Positions 1 to 5,512 of a DNA stretch of 7,586 nt are shown here, piece after piece. Each line of letters opens with the position of its first letter. Positions within the stretch are counted from its first letter, which is position 1. Position numbers and translations under genes: made by a program. The notes beneath the pieces are model-generated. The model was not told where the DNA came from and did not search any database. It worked only from the letters and a program-made list of their open reading frames with translations. This stretch comes from Lachnospiraceae bacterium (GTDB lineage: Bacteria > Bacillota > Clostridia > Lachnospirales > Lachnospiraceae): contig CAAEUM010000342.1 of NCBI GenBank assembly GCA_900759225.1, positions 1 to 7,586 on the forward strand. Reading direction: 5' to 3'.

Positions 1-1
1 C

Positions 2-94
2 ACTGCCACACATTTTGTTCTTAAAAAATACAAGGACCACGGAACTATTATTGATGCACCGAAACAGGATGAAAGGATGCTGATTACCCCATGA
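2..94 (+). CDS. Lrp/AsnC-family transcriptional regulator, C-terminal end (partial)
   Basis: Reading from base 2 gives 30 codons (TATHFVLKKYKDHG... ending DERMLITP) and a TGA at 92-94; the gene starts left of the window. The THFVLKKYK stretch and the basic/acidic tail ending in TP resemble the C-terminus of the RAM effector-binding domain of Lrp/AsnC regulators, which sense amino acids and bind DNA as oligomers. The stop overlaps the start of the aminotransferase gene in an ATGA arrangement, so the two are probably translationally coupled, and a regulator of amino-acid metabolism beside an aminotransferase makes sense. The DNA-binding half is not visible, so the family call rests on a short tail and on context. 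Confidence 0.7.
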   Translation, partial: TATHFVLKKYKDHGTIIDAPKQDERMLITP

Positions 95-1269
95 GAAATC
101 CCCTGTCAGACAAGATTGTAACGATTCCGCCTTCCGGAATCAGAAAGTTTTTTGATATTGTGAGCGAGATGAAGGATGCCATTTCCCTTGGCGTAGGCGA
201 GCCGGACTTTGAGACCCCCTGGCATATCCGCGAGGAGGGAATTTATTCCCTGGAAAAAGGGCGCACCTTCTATACCTCCAATGCAGGATTAAAGGAATTA
301 AAAGAGGAAATCTGCCTGTACCTGGAACGCCGCTGCAATGTGACCTATAATCCGGCCAAGGAGGTTATGGTAACGGTAGGCGGCAGTGAGGCCATTGACG
401 CTGCTATGCGGGCCATGTTAAATCCGGGGGATGAGGTATTGATCCCCCAGCCAAGCTATGTTTCCTATATTCCCTGCGTTACTCTGGCAGACGGTATCCC
501 CGTATTTATTGAGCTGGAGGAAAAGGATCAGTTCAGGCTGACGCCCCAAAAGCTTCTGGAGAAAATTACGGATAAGACAAAAATCCTTGTTCTTCCCTTC
601 CCCAACAATCCCACAGGAGCGATCATGGAGCGGGAGGATTTGGAAAAGATTGCGGAAATTGTGATCGAGAAGGATTTGTTCGTTGTTTCTGATGAGATTT
701 ATTCCGAGCTTACCTTTAACGGAAAGAATCATGTGACGATAGCCTCCCTTCCGGGCATGAAGGAGCGTACCGTCCTGATCAACGGTTTTTCAAAATCCTA
801 TGCAATGACAGGCTGGCGTCTTGGCTATGCAGCTGCCCCTGCCATGATCCTGGAGCAGATGCTGAAGATCCATCAGTATGCCATTATGTGTGCCCCCACC
901 ACAAGCCAGTATGCGGCAGTTTCTGCCCTGCGCAATGGGGACGGGGATGTGGAAATGATGCGGGATGCCTATAACCAGCGCCGCCGCTACCTGCTCCATG
1001 CCTTTAAGGAGATGGGAATTGAATGCTTTGAGCCTATGGGCGCATTTTATACATTCCCTAATATAAGCCGCTTTGGCATGAGCTCAGAGGAATTTGCCAC
1101 AGAGCTTTTGAAGGAGGAGAAGGTTGCAGTTGTTCCGGGAACTGCCTTTGGAGCCAGCGGAGAGGGATTTGTCCGCATTTCCTATGCTTATTCCTTAAAG
1201 AATTTAAAGGAGGCCTTAAGCCGTATTGAGCGCTTTGTAAAGCGTCTGGAAGAGAGGCAGCAGCCATGA
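91..1269 (+). CDS. PLP-dependent aminotransferase, class I/II fold (fold type I)
   Basis: A complete 392-residue protein, the usual length for class I aminotransferases, which move amino groups between amino acids and 2-oxo acids in the cytoplasm using pyridoxal phosphate (PLP). Visible landmarks are the N-terminal substrate segment SGIRKFF (15-21), GEPDF (36-40), YTSNAG (61-66), PNNPTG (171-176, with cofactor-binding N173), SDEIYSEL (200-207, D201 and Y204), the Schiff-base lysine K235 in SKSYAMTGWRLGYA, and R362 in FVRISYA for the substrate carboxylate. It belongs to the Clostridia/Bacilli group that includes B. subtilis PatA and aromatic or aspartate aminotransferases; the substrate cannot be read from sequence. 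The start ATG overlaps the upstream regulator's stop, and the only Shine-Dalgarno-like bases (AAAGG, about 72-76) are about 14 bases away, so initiation probably relies on coupling. Confidence 0.95.
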   Translation: MRNPLSDKIVTIPPSGIRKFFDIVSEMKDAISLGVGEPDFETPWHIREEGIYSLEKGRTFYTSNAGLKELKEEICLYLERRCNVTYNPAKEVMVTVGGSEAIDAAMRAMLNPGDEVLIPQPSYVSYIPCVTLADGIPVFIELEEKDQFRLTPQKLLEKITDKTKILVLPFPNNPTGAIMEREDLEKIAEIVIEKDLFVVSDEIYSELTFNGKNHVTIASLPGMKERTVLINGFSKSYAMTGWRLGYAAAPAMILEQMLKIHQYAIMCAPTTSQYAAVSALRNGDGDVEMMRDAYNQRRRYLLHAFKEMGIECFEPMGAFYTFPNISRFGMSSEEFATELLKEEKVAVVPGTAFGASGEGFVRISYAYSLKNLKEALSRIERFVKRLEERQQP

Positions 1270-1772
1270 TGAATATTGTACTTTTAGAGCCGGAAATGCC
1301 TTCTAATACAGGCAATATCGGCCGTACCTGCGTTGCAACGGATACCAGGCTCCACCTTATAGAGCCTTTGGGCTTTAAGCTCAATGAGAAGGCTTTAAAG
1401 AGGGCAGGCCTGGATTACTGGGATAAATTAGATGTGACTGTATACAGCGATTATGAGGATTTCCTGGAAAGGAATCCGGATGCTCTCAGTAAAATGTACT
1501 TTGCCACTACAAAGGCACATCAGGCTTATACAGAAATTTCCTATGAGCCTGACTGTTATCTGATGTTCGGTAAAGAAAGCGCAGGGATTCCCGAGGAGAT
1601 TCTGGTAGAGCATGAAAAGCAGTGCATCCGCATCCCAATGTGGGGGGATATCCGTTCCCTGAATTTATCCAATTCAGTGGCTATTGTCCTTTATGAGGCA
1701 CTGCGCCAGCATGGATTTGAAAAAATGGCATTAAGCGGCCAGCTTCACCGGCTGCATTGGAAGGAGGAATAG
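1266..1772 (+). CDS. trmL: tRNA (cytidine/uridine(34)-2'-O)-methyltransferase TrmL, SPOUT superfamily
   Basis: 168 residues, slightly longer than E. coli TrmL (157). The family methylates the ribose 2'-OH of the wobble nucleotide of leucine tRNAs using S-adenosylmethionine; it is a knotted SPOUT dimer in the cytoplasm. The three SPOUT motifs are clear: EPEMPSNTGNIGRTC (8-22) with the conserved arginine R20, LMFGKESAGIP (99-109), and the knot segment RIPM to LSNSVAIVLYEALRQ (122-148). The family signature LKRAGLDYW is at 44-52. The ATG at 1266 forms an ATGA overlap with the aminotransferase stop and has AGAGAGG eight bases upstream; a second ATG at 1269 would give the more typical MNIVL start and cannot be excluded. 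It is the last gene of the operon; the terminator begins inside its stop codon. Confidence 0.95.
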   Translation: MMNIVLLEPEMPSNTGNIGRTCVATDTRLHLIEPLGFKLNEKALKRAGLDYWDKLDVTVYSDYEDFLERNPDALSKMYFATTKAHQAYTEISYEPDCYLMFGKESAGIPEEILVEHEKQCIRIPMWGDIRSLNLSNSVAIVLYEALRQHGFEKMALSGQLHRLHWKEE

Positions 1773-1797
1773 GGCGCCTTTGGGCGCTCTGTTTTTT
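1771..1797 (+). terminator. Rho-independent terminator of the aminotransferase-trmL operon
   Basis: An 8-bp stem (AGGGCGCC with GGGCGCTCT, one G-T pair) closes a TTTG loop and is followed by G and six T's at 1792-1797. It starts in the trmL TAG codon. Its T-tract is at the same time the left end of the next palindrome. Confidence 0.9.
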
Positions 1798-1832
1798 ATA
1801 TTATAGGAAAATTCGTCCTATGATATAAAAAA
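1792..1832. repeat. Terminator-linked palindrome, copy 1 (T6ATAT...ATATA6)
   Basis: The 17-base arms 1792-1808 and 1816-1832 are complementary at every position except one T-G wobble (1802/1822), around a 7-base loop. The outer part is TTTTTTATAT against ATATAAAAAA, the inner part TATAGGA against TCCTATG. The left arm contains the T-tract of the preceding terminator. A second palindrome of the same design lies at 5302-5350, also directly attached to a terminator. Confidence 0.8.
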
Positions 1833-1961
1833 CGCTCCTCGAGGATGCGCACTCGCAAACTCTTTTTAATGAGTTTGTCATACCCTCTTTTATTCTGACA
1901 TATCTTGGAAGTAGCTGAAACGGCACTTCCCGTTTCGACTAAAGGAATGGGATAGCTTTGT
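1833..1961. other. Hairpin-rich intergenic stretch upstream of the coat-protein gene
   Basis: No gene is supported here. Visible elements, left to right, are a perfect 10-base palindrome TCCTCGAGGA (1836-1845), a 7-bp hairpin CAAACTC/GAGTTTG with loop TTTTTAAT (1856-1877), TGTCA (1876-1880) facing TGACA (1896-1900), and two mutually exclusive stems: GGAAGT/ACTTCC (1907-1912 with 1925-1930) and GAAACGG/CCGTTTC (1917-1923 with 1930-1936). TTGTCA at 1875-1880 could be a -35 box, but no convincing -10 follows. CATATCTTG (1899-1907) weakly resembles a sporulation sigma -10 without a matching -35. The density of symmetry suggests a structured leader or a dispersed intergenic repeat. Confidence 0.5.
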
Positions 1962-1973
1962 GGAGGTGTCAGA

Positions 1974-3002
1974 ATGAATGAGAGGTACATGGAAGCTCTT
2001 GAACAATATGAGATTGGCCTGATATCTGTAAGAAAAGGGCGGGAATCCTGGATATGTGAAACAAAGGACGGCTGTCGTCTGTTAAAGGAATACAGAGGTA
2101 CTTTAAAACGCCTTGAGTTTGAGGAAGAGGTGCTGGGACGTCTGGATATCAGCACAAGCCTCCGGGCAGACCGCTATATCCGCAACAAGGAGGGGAATCT
2201 TCTGACAACCTCTGGTGATGGGGGCGGCTACATATTAAAAGAGTGGTTTAATGACAGGGAATGCAGTCTGCGGGACAGCTATGAGATACGCCAGGCTGTA
2301 TCGCGCCTTGCCCTGCTTCACAGACAGCTTCGCTTTATTCCGTTTAAGGAGGAGTGGACCATGGGCTCTACCTGTGAACAGCCTCTGGAGCAGGAGCTTT
2401 TGCGGCATAATAAGGAGCTTTTGCGGGTACGTAATTATATCCGTTCAAAGCGCCGGAAATCGGAGTTTGAGCTCAGCGTTATAGAAAGCTATCATATGTT
2501 CCGGGAGCAGGCCGTGGAGGCGGCAGAGGGCATGGCCGGGCTTTGGAACAGCGGGGAAGGTGATTCTCTTCAGGCGGCTCAGCTGGGACTTTCTGAAAAG
2601 CCGTTGTATCTCTGCCATGGCGATTTAGACCATCATCATCTTTTTATGGGAAATGGATATACAGCGATTATTGAATACAACAGGATGCACCTGGGGATCC
2701 AGGCCTGGGATCTGTACCGTTTTATGCGCAAGGTCCTGGAAAAGCAGGGGTGGAATATGGAGCTCGGCTTTTCCATGCTGGAAGCTTATGAGCGTGTGCT
2801 TCCCATGGAGAGGAAAGAGCTTGCTTGTCTTTACTACTTGTTTTTATATCCGGAAAAATACTGGAAACAGCTGAATTTTTACTATAACGCCAATAAGGCC
2901 TGGATTCCGGCCAGAAATGCAGACAAACTGAAAAATCTAAAACTGCAGCAGCAGCCCAGAAACAATTTTCTTAAACGGTTGGGGATGGAGATCGGGGTGT
3001 GA
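1974..3002 (+). CDS. CotS-family spore coat protein (APH/kinase-like fold, active site altered)
   Basis: 342 residues, close to the 310-350 usual for CotS/YutH-type coat proteins, which have an aminoglycoside-phosphotransferase-like fold and are assembled into the endospore coat. The kinase-like landmarks are a lysine in RLLKEYRG (35-42), the Brenner-type motif LCHGDLDHHHLF (213-224), AIIEYNR (231-237), and the family-typical GIQAWDLYRFMRKVLEK (241-257) followed by LFLYPEKYWKQLNFYYN (289-305). The HGD aspartate (D217) is kept, but the metal-binding asparagine after it is histidine and the aspartate of the second motif is replaced by E234, so catalysis is doubtful. The start is set by GGAGGTG at 1962-1968, five bases before the ATG. 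It stands alone between the trmL terminator and a small transposable element; no T-tract terminator follows. Confidence 0.8.
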   Translation: MNERYMEALEQYEIGLISVRKGRESWICETKDGCRLLKEYRGTLKRLEFEEEVLGRLDISTSLRADRYIRNKEGNLLTTSGDGGGYILKEWFNDRECSLRDSYEIRQAVSRLALLHRQLRFIPFKEEWTMGSTCEQPLEQELLRHNKELLRVRNYIRSKRRKSEFELSVIESYHMFREQAVEAAEGMAGLWNSGEGDSLQAAQLGLSEKPLYLCHGDLDHHHLFMGNGYTAIIEYNRMHLGIQAWDLYRFMRKVLEKQGWNMELGFSMLEAYERVLPMERKELACLYYLFLYPEKYWKQLNFYYNANKAWIPARNADKLKNLKLQQQPRNNFLKRLGMEIGV

Positions 3003-3023
3003 GAAGAGAAGATGACATAATAG

Positions 3024-3176
3024 GTAACAGTTCATCCAGGGGGCATCTTCTTGTCCGGCTGCACCGGACAAGAAGCATCGGATGTCCATCCGATGTGAAA
3101 ATTGATGTAAATATCCACTTACAAGCAAGCTTGACGTTGATTTTTACATCAATTTTCTCGCCCTCTGAACTGTTAC
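3024..3176. mobile_element. Small non-autonomous element 1 (MITE) with cloverleaf-like internal symmetry
   Basis: The 153-base element has 11-base perfect terminal inverted repeats, GTAACAGTTCA (3024-3034) and TGAACTGTTAC (3166-3176), and is flanked by a perfect 8-base direct repeat CATAATAG (3016-3023 and 3177-3184), as expected of a target duplication. Six further pairs (3039-3044 with 3160-3165, one G-T) extend the outer stem past a 4-base bulge. Inside are three hairpins: 12 bp CTTCTTGTCCGG with 3064-3075; 8 bp CATCGGAT with 3088-3095; and 15 bp (3097-3111 with 3143-3157) enclosing CAAGC-AA-GCTTG. It encodes nothing. GTAA termini with 8-bp duplications are the known pattern of IS66-family elements, so mobilisation by an IS66 transposase is a reasonable inference. 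A 12-bp repeat with a 6-bp duplication is an alternative parsing. Confidence 0.85.
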
Positions 3177-3187
3177 CATAATAGTTG

Positions 3188-3379
3188 TCAGACATGATGC
3201 TCCTTTCTTTTTGCCATAACAGCTGCGATTTCCTCCGGGTCAGTGAGCAGGCGGCCAGGAACAGGCGGCACCGGTACTCGGTCTTTGTCTGCCGCATCCA
3301 GAGCTTCGATAAAGCGCCGGACATTTTCAGGGCCCGATATAACAAAATTATGAGTGATTCTACTTCGTTTCTTCCTTTT
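3188..3379 (-). pseudogene. Decayed minus-strand coding fragment, function unknown
   Basis: On the minus strand, 63 codons are open between an in-frame TGA at 3380-3382 and the TGA at 3188-3190. The product reads KRKKRSRITHNF, then ISGPENVRRFIEALDAAD, then KDRVPVPPVPGRLLTDP, then EEIAAVMAKRKEHHV. The composition is that of a normal folded small protein, yet there is no ATG, GTG or TTG before residue 36, so the 5' end appears lost. The stop overlaps an ATG (3193-3195) preceded by GAAAGGAGC, a typical operon junction, as if a second gene beginning MSDNYY once followed; that gene is now interrupted by small element 1 five codons further on. I do not recognise the family; a two-gene antitoxin/toxin-like cassette is only a guess. 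The fragment lies exactly between the two small elements. Confidence 0.45.
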
Positions 3380-3394
3380 TCAGGGAGAGTGTAG

Positions 3395-3400
3395 TATAAT
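3395..3400 (+). promoter_or_regulatory. Candidate -10 box for the phosphoglucomutase gene
   Basis: A perfect TATAAT (3395-3400) precedes the phosphoglucomutase gene by about 100 bases. No good -35 is seen; the 17-base-spaced hexamer is TTCCTT (3372-3377). Transcription would start near 3407, exactly where the duplicated target of small element 2 begins, which would place that element in the leader RNA. Confidence 0.5.
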
Positions 3401-3414
3401 TTGGATTAAGAAAT

Positions 3415-3460
3415 GTAACAGTTCAGAAGGGGGAAAAGAAGATGCCCTCTGAACTGTTGC
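3415..3460. mobile_element. Small non-autonomous element 2 (46 bp), same family as element 1
   Basis: The 13-base terminal inverted repeats (3415-3427 and 3448-3460, one T-G wobble) read GTAACAGTTCAGA and TCTGAACTGTTGC, followed inward by GGG/CCC after one bulged A. The element is flanked by a perfect 8-base direct repeat TAAGAAAT (3407-3414 and 3461-3468). Besides the shared ends, its right part contains AAGAAGATGCCC (3436-3447), the exact reverse complement of 3041-3052 in element 1, so its right end corresponds to the left end of element 1. It folds into one strong hairpin about 30 bases before the ribosome binding site of the phosphoglucomutase gene. Confidence 0.85.
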
Positions 3461-3503
3461 TAAGAAATAGAGATGCATGGGAAAAAGCAGGAGGGAGCAT
3501 CAT

Positions 3504-5240
3504 ATGAAAGATTACAGAAAGATATACAGGGAATGGCTGGAGAATCCGTATTTTGATGAGGCAACCAGGCAGGAGCTTCGGGCTATTGAGAACGATGAAA
3601 GCGAGATAAAAGAGCGTTTTTATATGGATCTGGAATTCGGCACTGCAGGCCTTCGCGGAGTTATCGGGGCAGGTATTAACCGCATGAACATTTATGTGGT
3701 AAGGCGGGCAACCCAGGGCCTTGCAAACTACATTATCAAGCAGGGGAAGGCAGATAAGGGCGTTGCCATTGCTTACGATTCACGCCATATGTCTCCGGAA
3801 TTTGCTATGGAGGCAGCAATGACCCTGGCAGCCAATGGAATTAAGGCTTACAAATTCGAATCCCTCCGCCCTACACCGGAGCTGTCCTTCGCAGTGCGGG
3901 AGCTGGGCTGTATTGCCGGAATCAATATTACCGCCAGCCATAACCCGCCGGAATACAATGGTTATAAGGTTTATTGGGAGGACGGTGCTCAGTTTACACC
4001 TCCTCATGACAAGGGCGTTACTGAAGAGGTACTTGCCATTGAAGATTTGTCATCGGTAAAGACGATGGATGAGGCATCTGCCCTGGCAGCAGGCAAGTAT
4101 GAGGTGATCGGAAAAGAAATTGATGATAAATATATTGCCCAAGTAAAGGCCCAGGTAGTAAACCAGAAGGCCATTGATGAAATGCAGGACCAGATTACCA
4201 TTGTATACACACCTCTTCATGGTACAGGAAATATCCCTGCAAGGCGCGTTATGAAGGAGCTGGGCTTTACTCATGTGTATGTAGTCCCGGAGCAGGAGCT
4301 CCCTGACGGGAATTTCCCAACTGTAAGCTATCCAAACCCGGAGGCAAAGGAAGCCTTTGAGCTGGGGCTTAAGCTTGCAAAAGAGAAGGATGCAGACCTG
4401 GTTCTTGCAACAGACCCGGATGCAGACCGTCTTGGTGTTTATGTGAAGGATACAAAATCAGGAGAGTATATTCCGCTTACAGGAAACATGTCAGGCTCTC
4501 TTCTGTGCGAGTATGTTCTCAGCCAGAAGCAGGCCGCAGGTCAGATACCGTCAGATGGACAGGTTGTAAAATCAATCGTATCCACAAACCTGATCGATGC
4601 GGTGGCAAAAGCTTATAATACAGAGCTGATAGAGGTACTTACCGGCTTTAAGTGGATCGGGCAGCAGATACTGAAAAATGAGGCCAGCGGCCATGGAACC
4701 TATCTCTTTGGAATGGAAGAGAGCTATGGCTGTCTGATCGGTACCTATGCCCGGGATAAGGATGCAATTTCTGCTACAGCAGCTCTCTGTGAGGCGGCAG
4801 CCTACTATAAGAAGAAGGGCATGACCCTGTGGGATGCCATGATTGCCATGTATGAGAAGTATGGCTATTATAAAGATGCAGTGAAATCCATTGGGCTTTC
4901 CGGTATTGAAGGCCTGGCAAAAATACAGTCTATTATGGAAAAACTGAGAAATAATACACCTGTGCAGGTTGGTGATCATAAGGTTCTTTCTGCAAGAGAT
5001 TATAAGTTAAATACAATTCGTAATATGGAAACAGGTGAGGTAGAGCCAACGGGCCTTCCTTCCTCAAATGTGCTTTATTATGACTTAAGTGATGGAGCAT
5101 GGATTTGCGTAAGGCCATCCGGTACAGAGCCTAAGATCAAGTTCTACTATGGGATCAAGGGAAATTCTCTGGAGGATGCAGACGCAAAGGCAGCAGCTAT
5201 GGATGCAGCAGTGACTGCACTGGTAGATGCCATGATGTAA
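3504..5240 (+). CDS. pgcA: Phosphoglucomutase/phosphomannomutase, alpha-D-phosphohexomutase superfamily (PgcA type)
   Basis: With the start at 3504 the protein has 578 residues, matching B. subtilis PgcA (581). The enzyme interconverts glucose-1-phosphate and glucose-6-phosphate in the cytoplasm through a phosphoserine, feeding UDP-glucose, glycolipid and polysaccharide synthesis. The four signature loops are present: the phosphoserine loop ITASHNPPEYNGYK (S145), the metal-binding loop TDPDADRLG (D304, D306, D308), the sugar-binding loops GFKWIG (381-386) and MEESYG (404-409), and the phosphate-binding loop RPSGTEPK (537-544). An N-terminal FGTAGLRG (45-52) is typical of this branch. GGAGGGAG at 3490-3497, six bases upstream, selects the ATG at 3504; the in-frame ATG at 3477 has no ribosome binding site and would add nine untypical residues. 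It is monocistronic, with a terminator beginning about 20 bases downstream. Confidence 0.93.
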   Translation: MKDYRKIYREWLENPYFDEATRQELRAIENDESEIKERFYMDLEFGTAGLRGVIGAGINRMNIYVVRRATQGLANYIIKQGKADKGVAIAYDSRHMSPEFAMEAAMTLAANGIKAYKFESLRPTPELSFAVRELGCIAGINITASHNPPEYNGYKVYWEDGAQFTPPHDKGVTEEVLAIEDLSSVKTMDEASALAAGKYEVIGKEIDDKYIAQVKAQVVNQKAIDEMQDQITIVYTPLHGTGNIPARRVMKELGFTHVYVVPEQELPDGNFPTVSYPNPEAKEAFELGLKLAKEKDADLVLATDPDADRLGVYVKDTKSGEYIPLTGNMSGSLLCEYVLSQKQAAGQIPSDGQVVKSIVSTNLIDAVAKAYNTELIEVLTGFKWIGQQILKNEASGHGTYLFGMEESYGCLIGTYARDKDAISATAALCEAAAYYKKKGMTLWDAMIAMYEKYGYYKDAVKSIGLSGIEGLAKIQSIMEKLRNNTPVQVGDHKVLSARDYKLNTIRNMETGEVEPTGLPSSNVLYYDLSDGAWICVRPSGTEPKIKFYYGIKGNSLEDADAKAAAMDAAVTALVDAMM

Positions 5241-5261
5241 GCGAAACGATATACAGATAAT

Positions 5262-5307
5262 AAAAAAACGGAATCCCGGGGAACGAATCCCAGGGCTCCG
5301 GTTTTTT
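5262..5307 (+). terminator. Terminator of the phosphoglucomutase gene, nested hairpin
   Basis: A seven-A run and CGGA pair with TCCG and the T6 tract; inside, CCC pairs with GGG and GGGA with TCCC around an ACGAA loop, giving a long nested stem followed by six T's (5302-5307). Bases 5281-5309 are identical to 6203-6231 at the terminator after the toxin gene. The flanking A and T runs suit termination in both directions. Confidence 0.9.
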
Positions 5308-5350
5308 ATATCCCAGGAAACTTTTACGAAGCATCCTGGGATATAAAAAA
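5302..5350. repeat. Terminator-linked palindrome, copy 2 (T6ATAT...ATATA6)
   Basis: The perfect 17-base arms 5302-5318 and 5334-5350 (outer TTTTTTATAT/ATATAAAAAA, inner CCCAGGA/TCCTGGG) enclose a 15-base loop. The left arm is the T-tract of the preceding terminator, as in copy 1 at 1792-1832. Between the copies, TAT/ATG is replaced by CCC/GGG on both arms, so pairing is preserved although the sequence is not. Confidence 0.85.
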
Positions 5351-5406
5351 CATTCAGGCAGTATATATACACGCCGCGCCAATAGCAGAAGAAAAAGTAT
5401 AACCCC

Positions 5407-5435
5407 TTGATGATATTCCGGTATACCGATATAAT
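5407..5435 (+). promoter_or_regulatory. Promoter of the toxin-antitoxin operon with an internal palindrome
   Basis: TTGATG (5407-5412) and a perfect TATAAT (5430-5435) are separated by exactly 17 bases, the sigma-A optimum, with a start site expected near 5442. The spacer contains the perfect palindrome CGGTATACCG (5419-5428). A repressor bound there would block RNA polymerase, so it is a good operator candidate for autoregulation by the antitoxin or its complex with the toxin. Confidence 0.75.
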
Positions 5436-5512
5436 ATAGATATACATTTATACTGAGAAGATATAATGAGGATAACCACAGATGCGTTTGCAGGTATAAG
5501 AGGTGAAAGAAT

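Noticed and set aside
1792..1832. Transposon-type target duplication around palindrome copy 1
   Set aside because: A short CGCTC occurs on both sides but is not adjacent to both ends, and copy 2 has no flanking direct repeat.
1907..1936. H-type pseudoknot in the coat-gene leader
   Set aside because: The two stems interleave, but no bases remain to bridge the first stem, so simultaneous full pairing is sterically unlikely; alternative hairpins are the safer reading.
1796..2155. Minus-strand open frame of 119 codons
   Set aside because: It overlaps the coat gene in antisense and continues through intergenic hairpins; no ribosome binding site and no recognisable motif.
3023..3177. CRISPR array or known riboswitch in the repeat-rich region
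   Set aside because: There are no regularly spaced direct repeats; the symmetry is inverted and bounded by target duplications, which fits a transposable element better.
2999..3181. Plus-strand open frame of 60 codons covering small element 1
   Set aside because: It consists almost entirely of the element's hairpins, has no ribosome binding site and its translation reflects palindromic arms, not a protein.
2971..3345. Minus-strand open frame of 124 codons across the 3003-3345 region
   Set aside because: It runs through both arms of small element 1 and into the antisense of the coat gene, and its first part is out of frame with the protein-like fragment at 3188-3379; the open length is a by-product of the inverted repeats.
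3477..3503. Earlier in-frame ATG for the phosphoglucomutase
   Set aside because: It has no Shine-Dalgarno; GGAGGGAG is positioned for the ATG at 3504, which also gives the normal family N-terminus.
5085..5447. Minus-strand open frame of 120 codons
   Set aside because: It is antisense to the phosphoglucomutase 3' end and crosses a terminator and a perfect palindrome.
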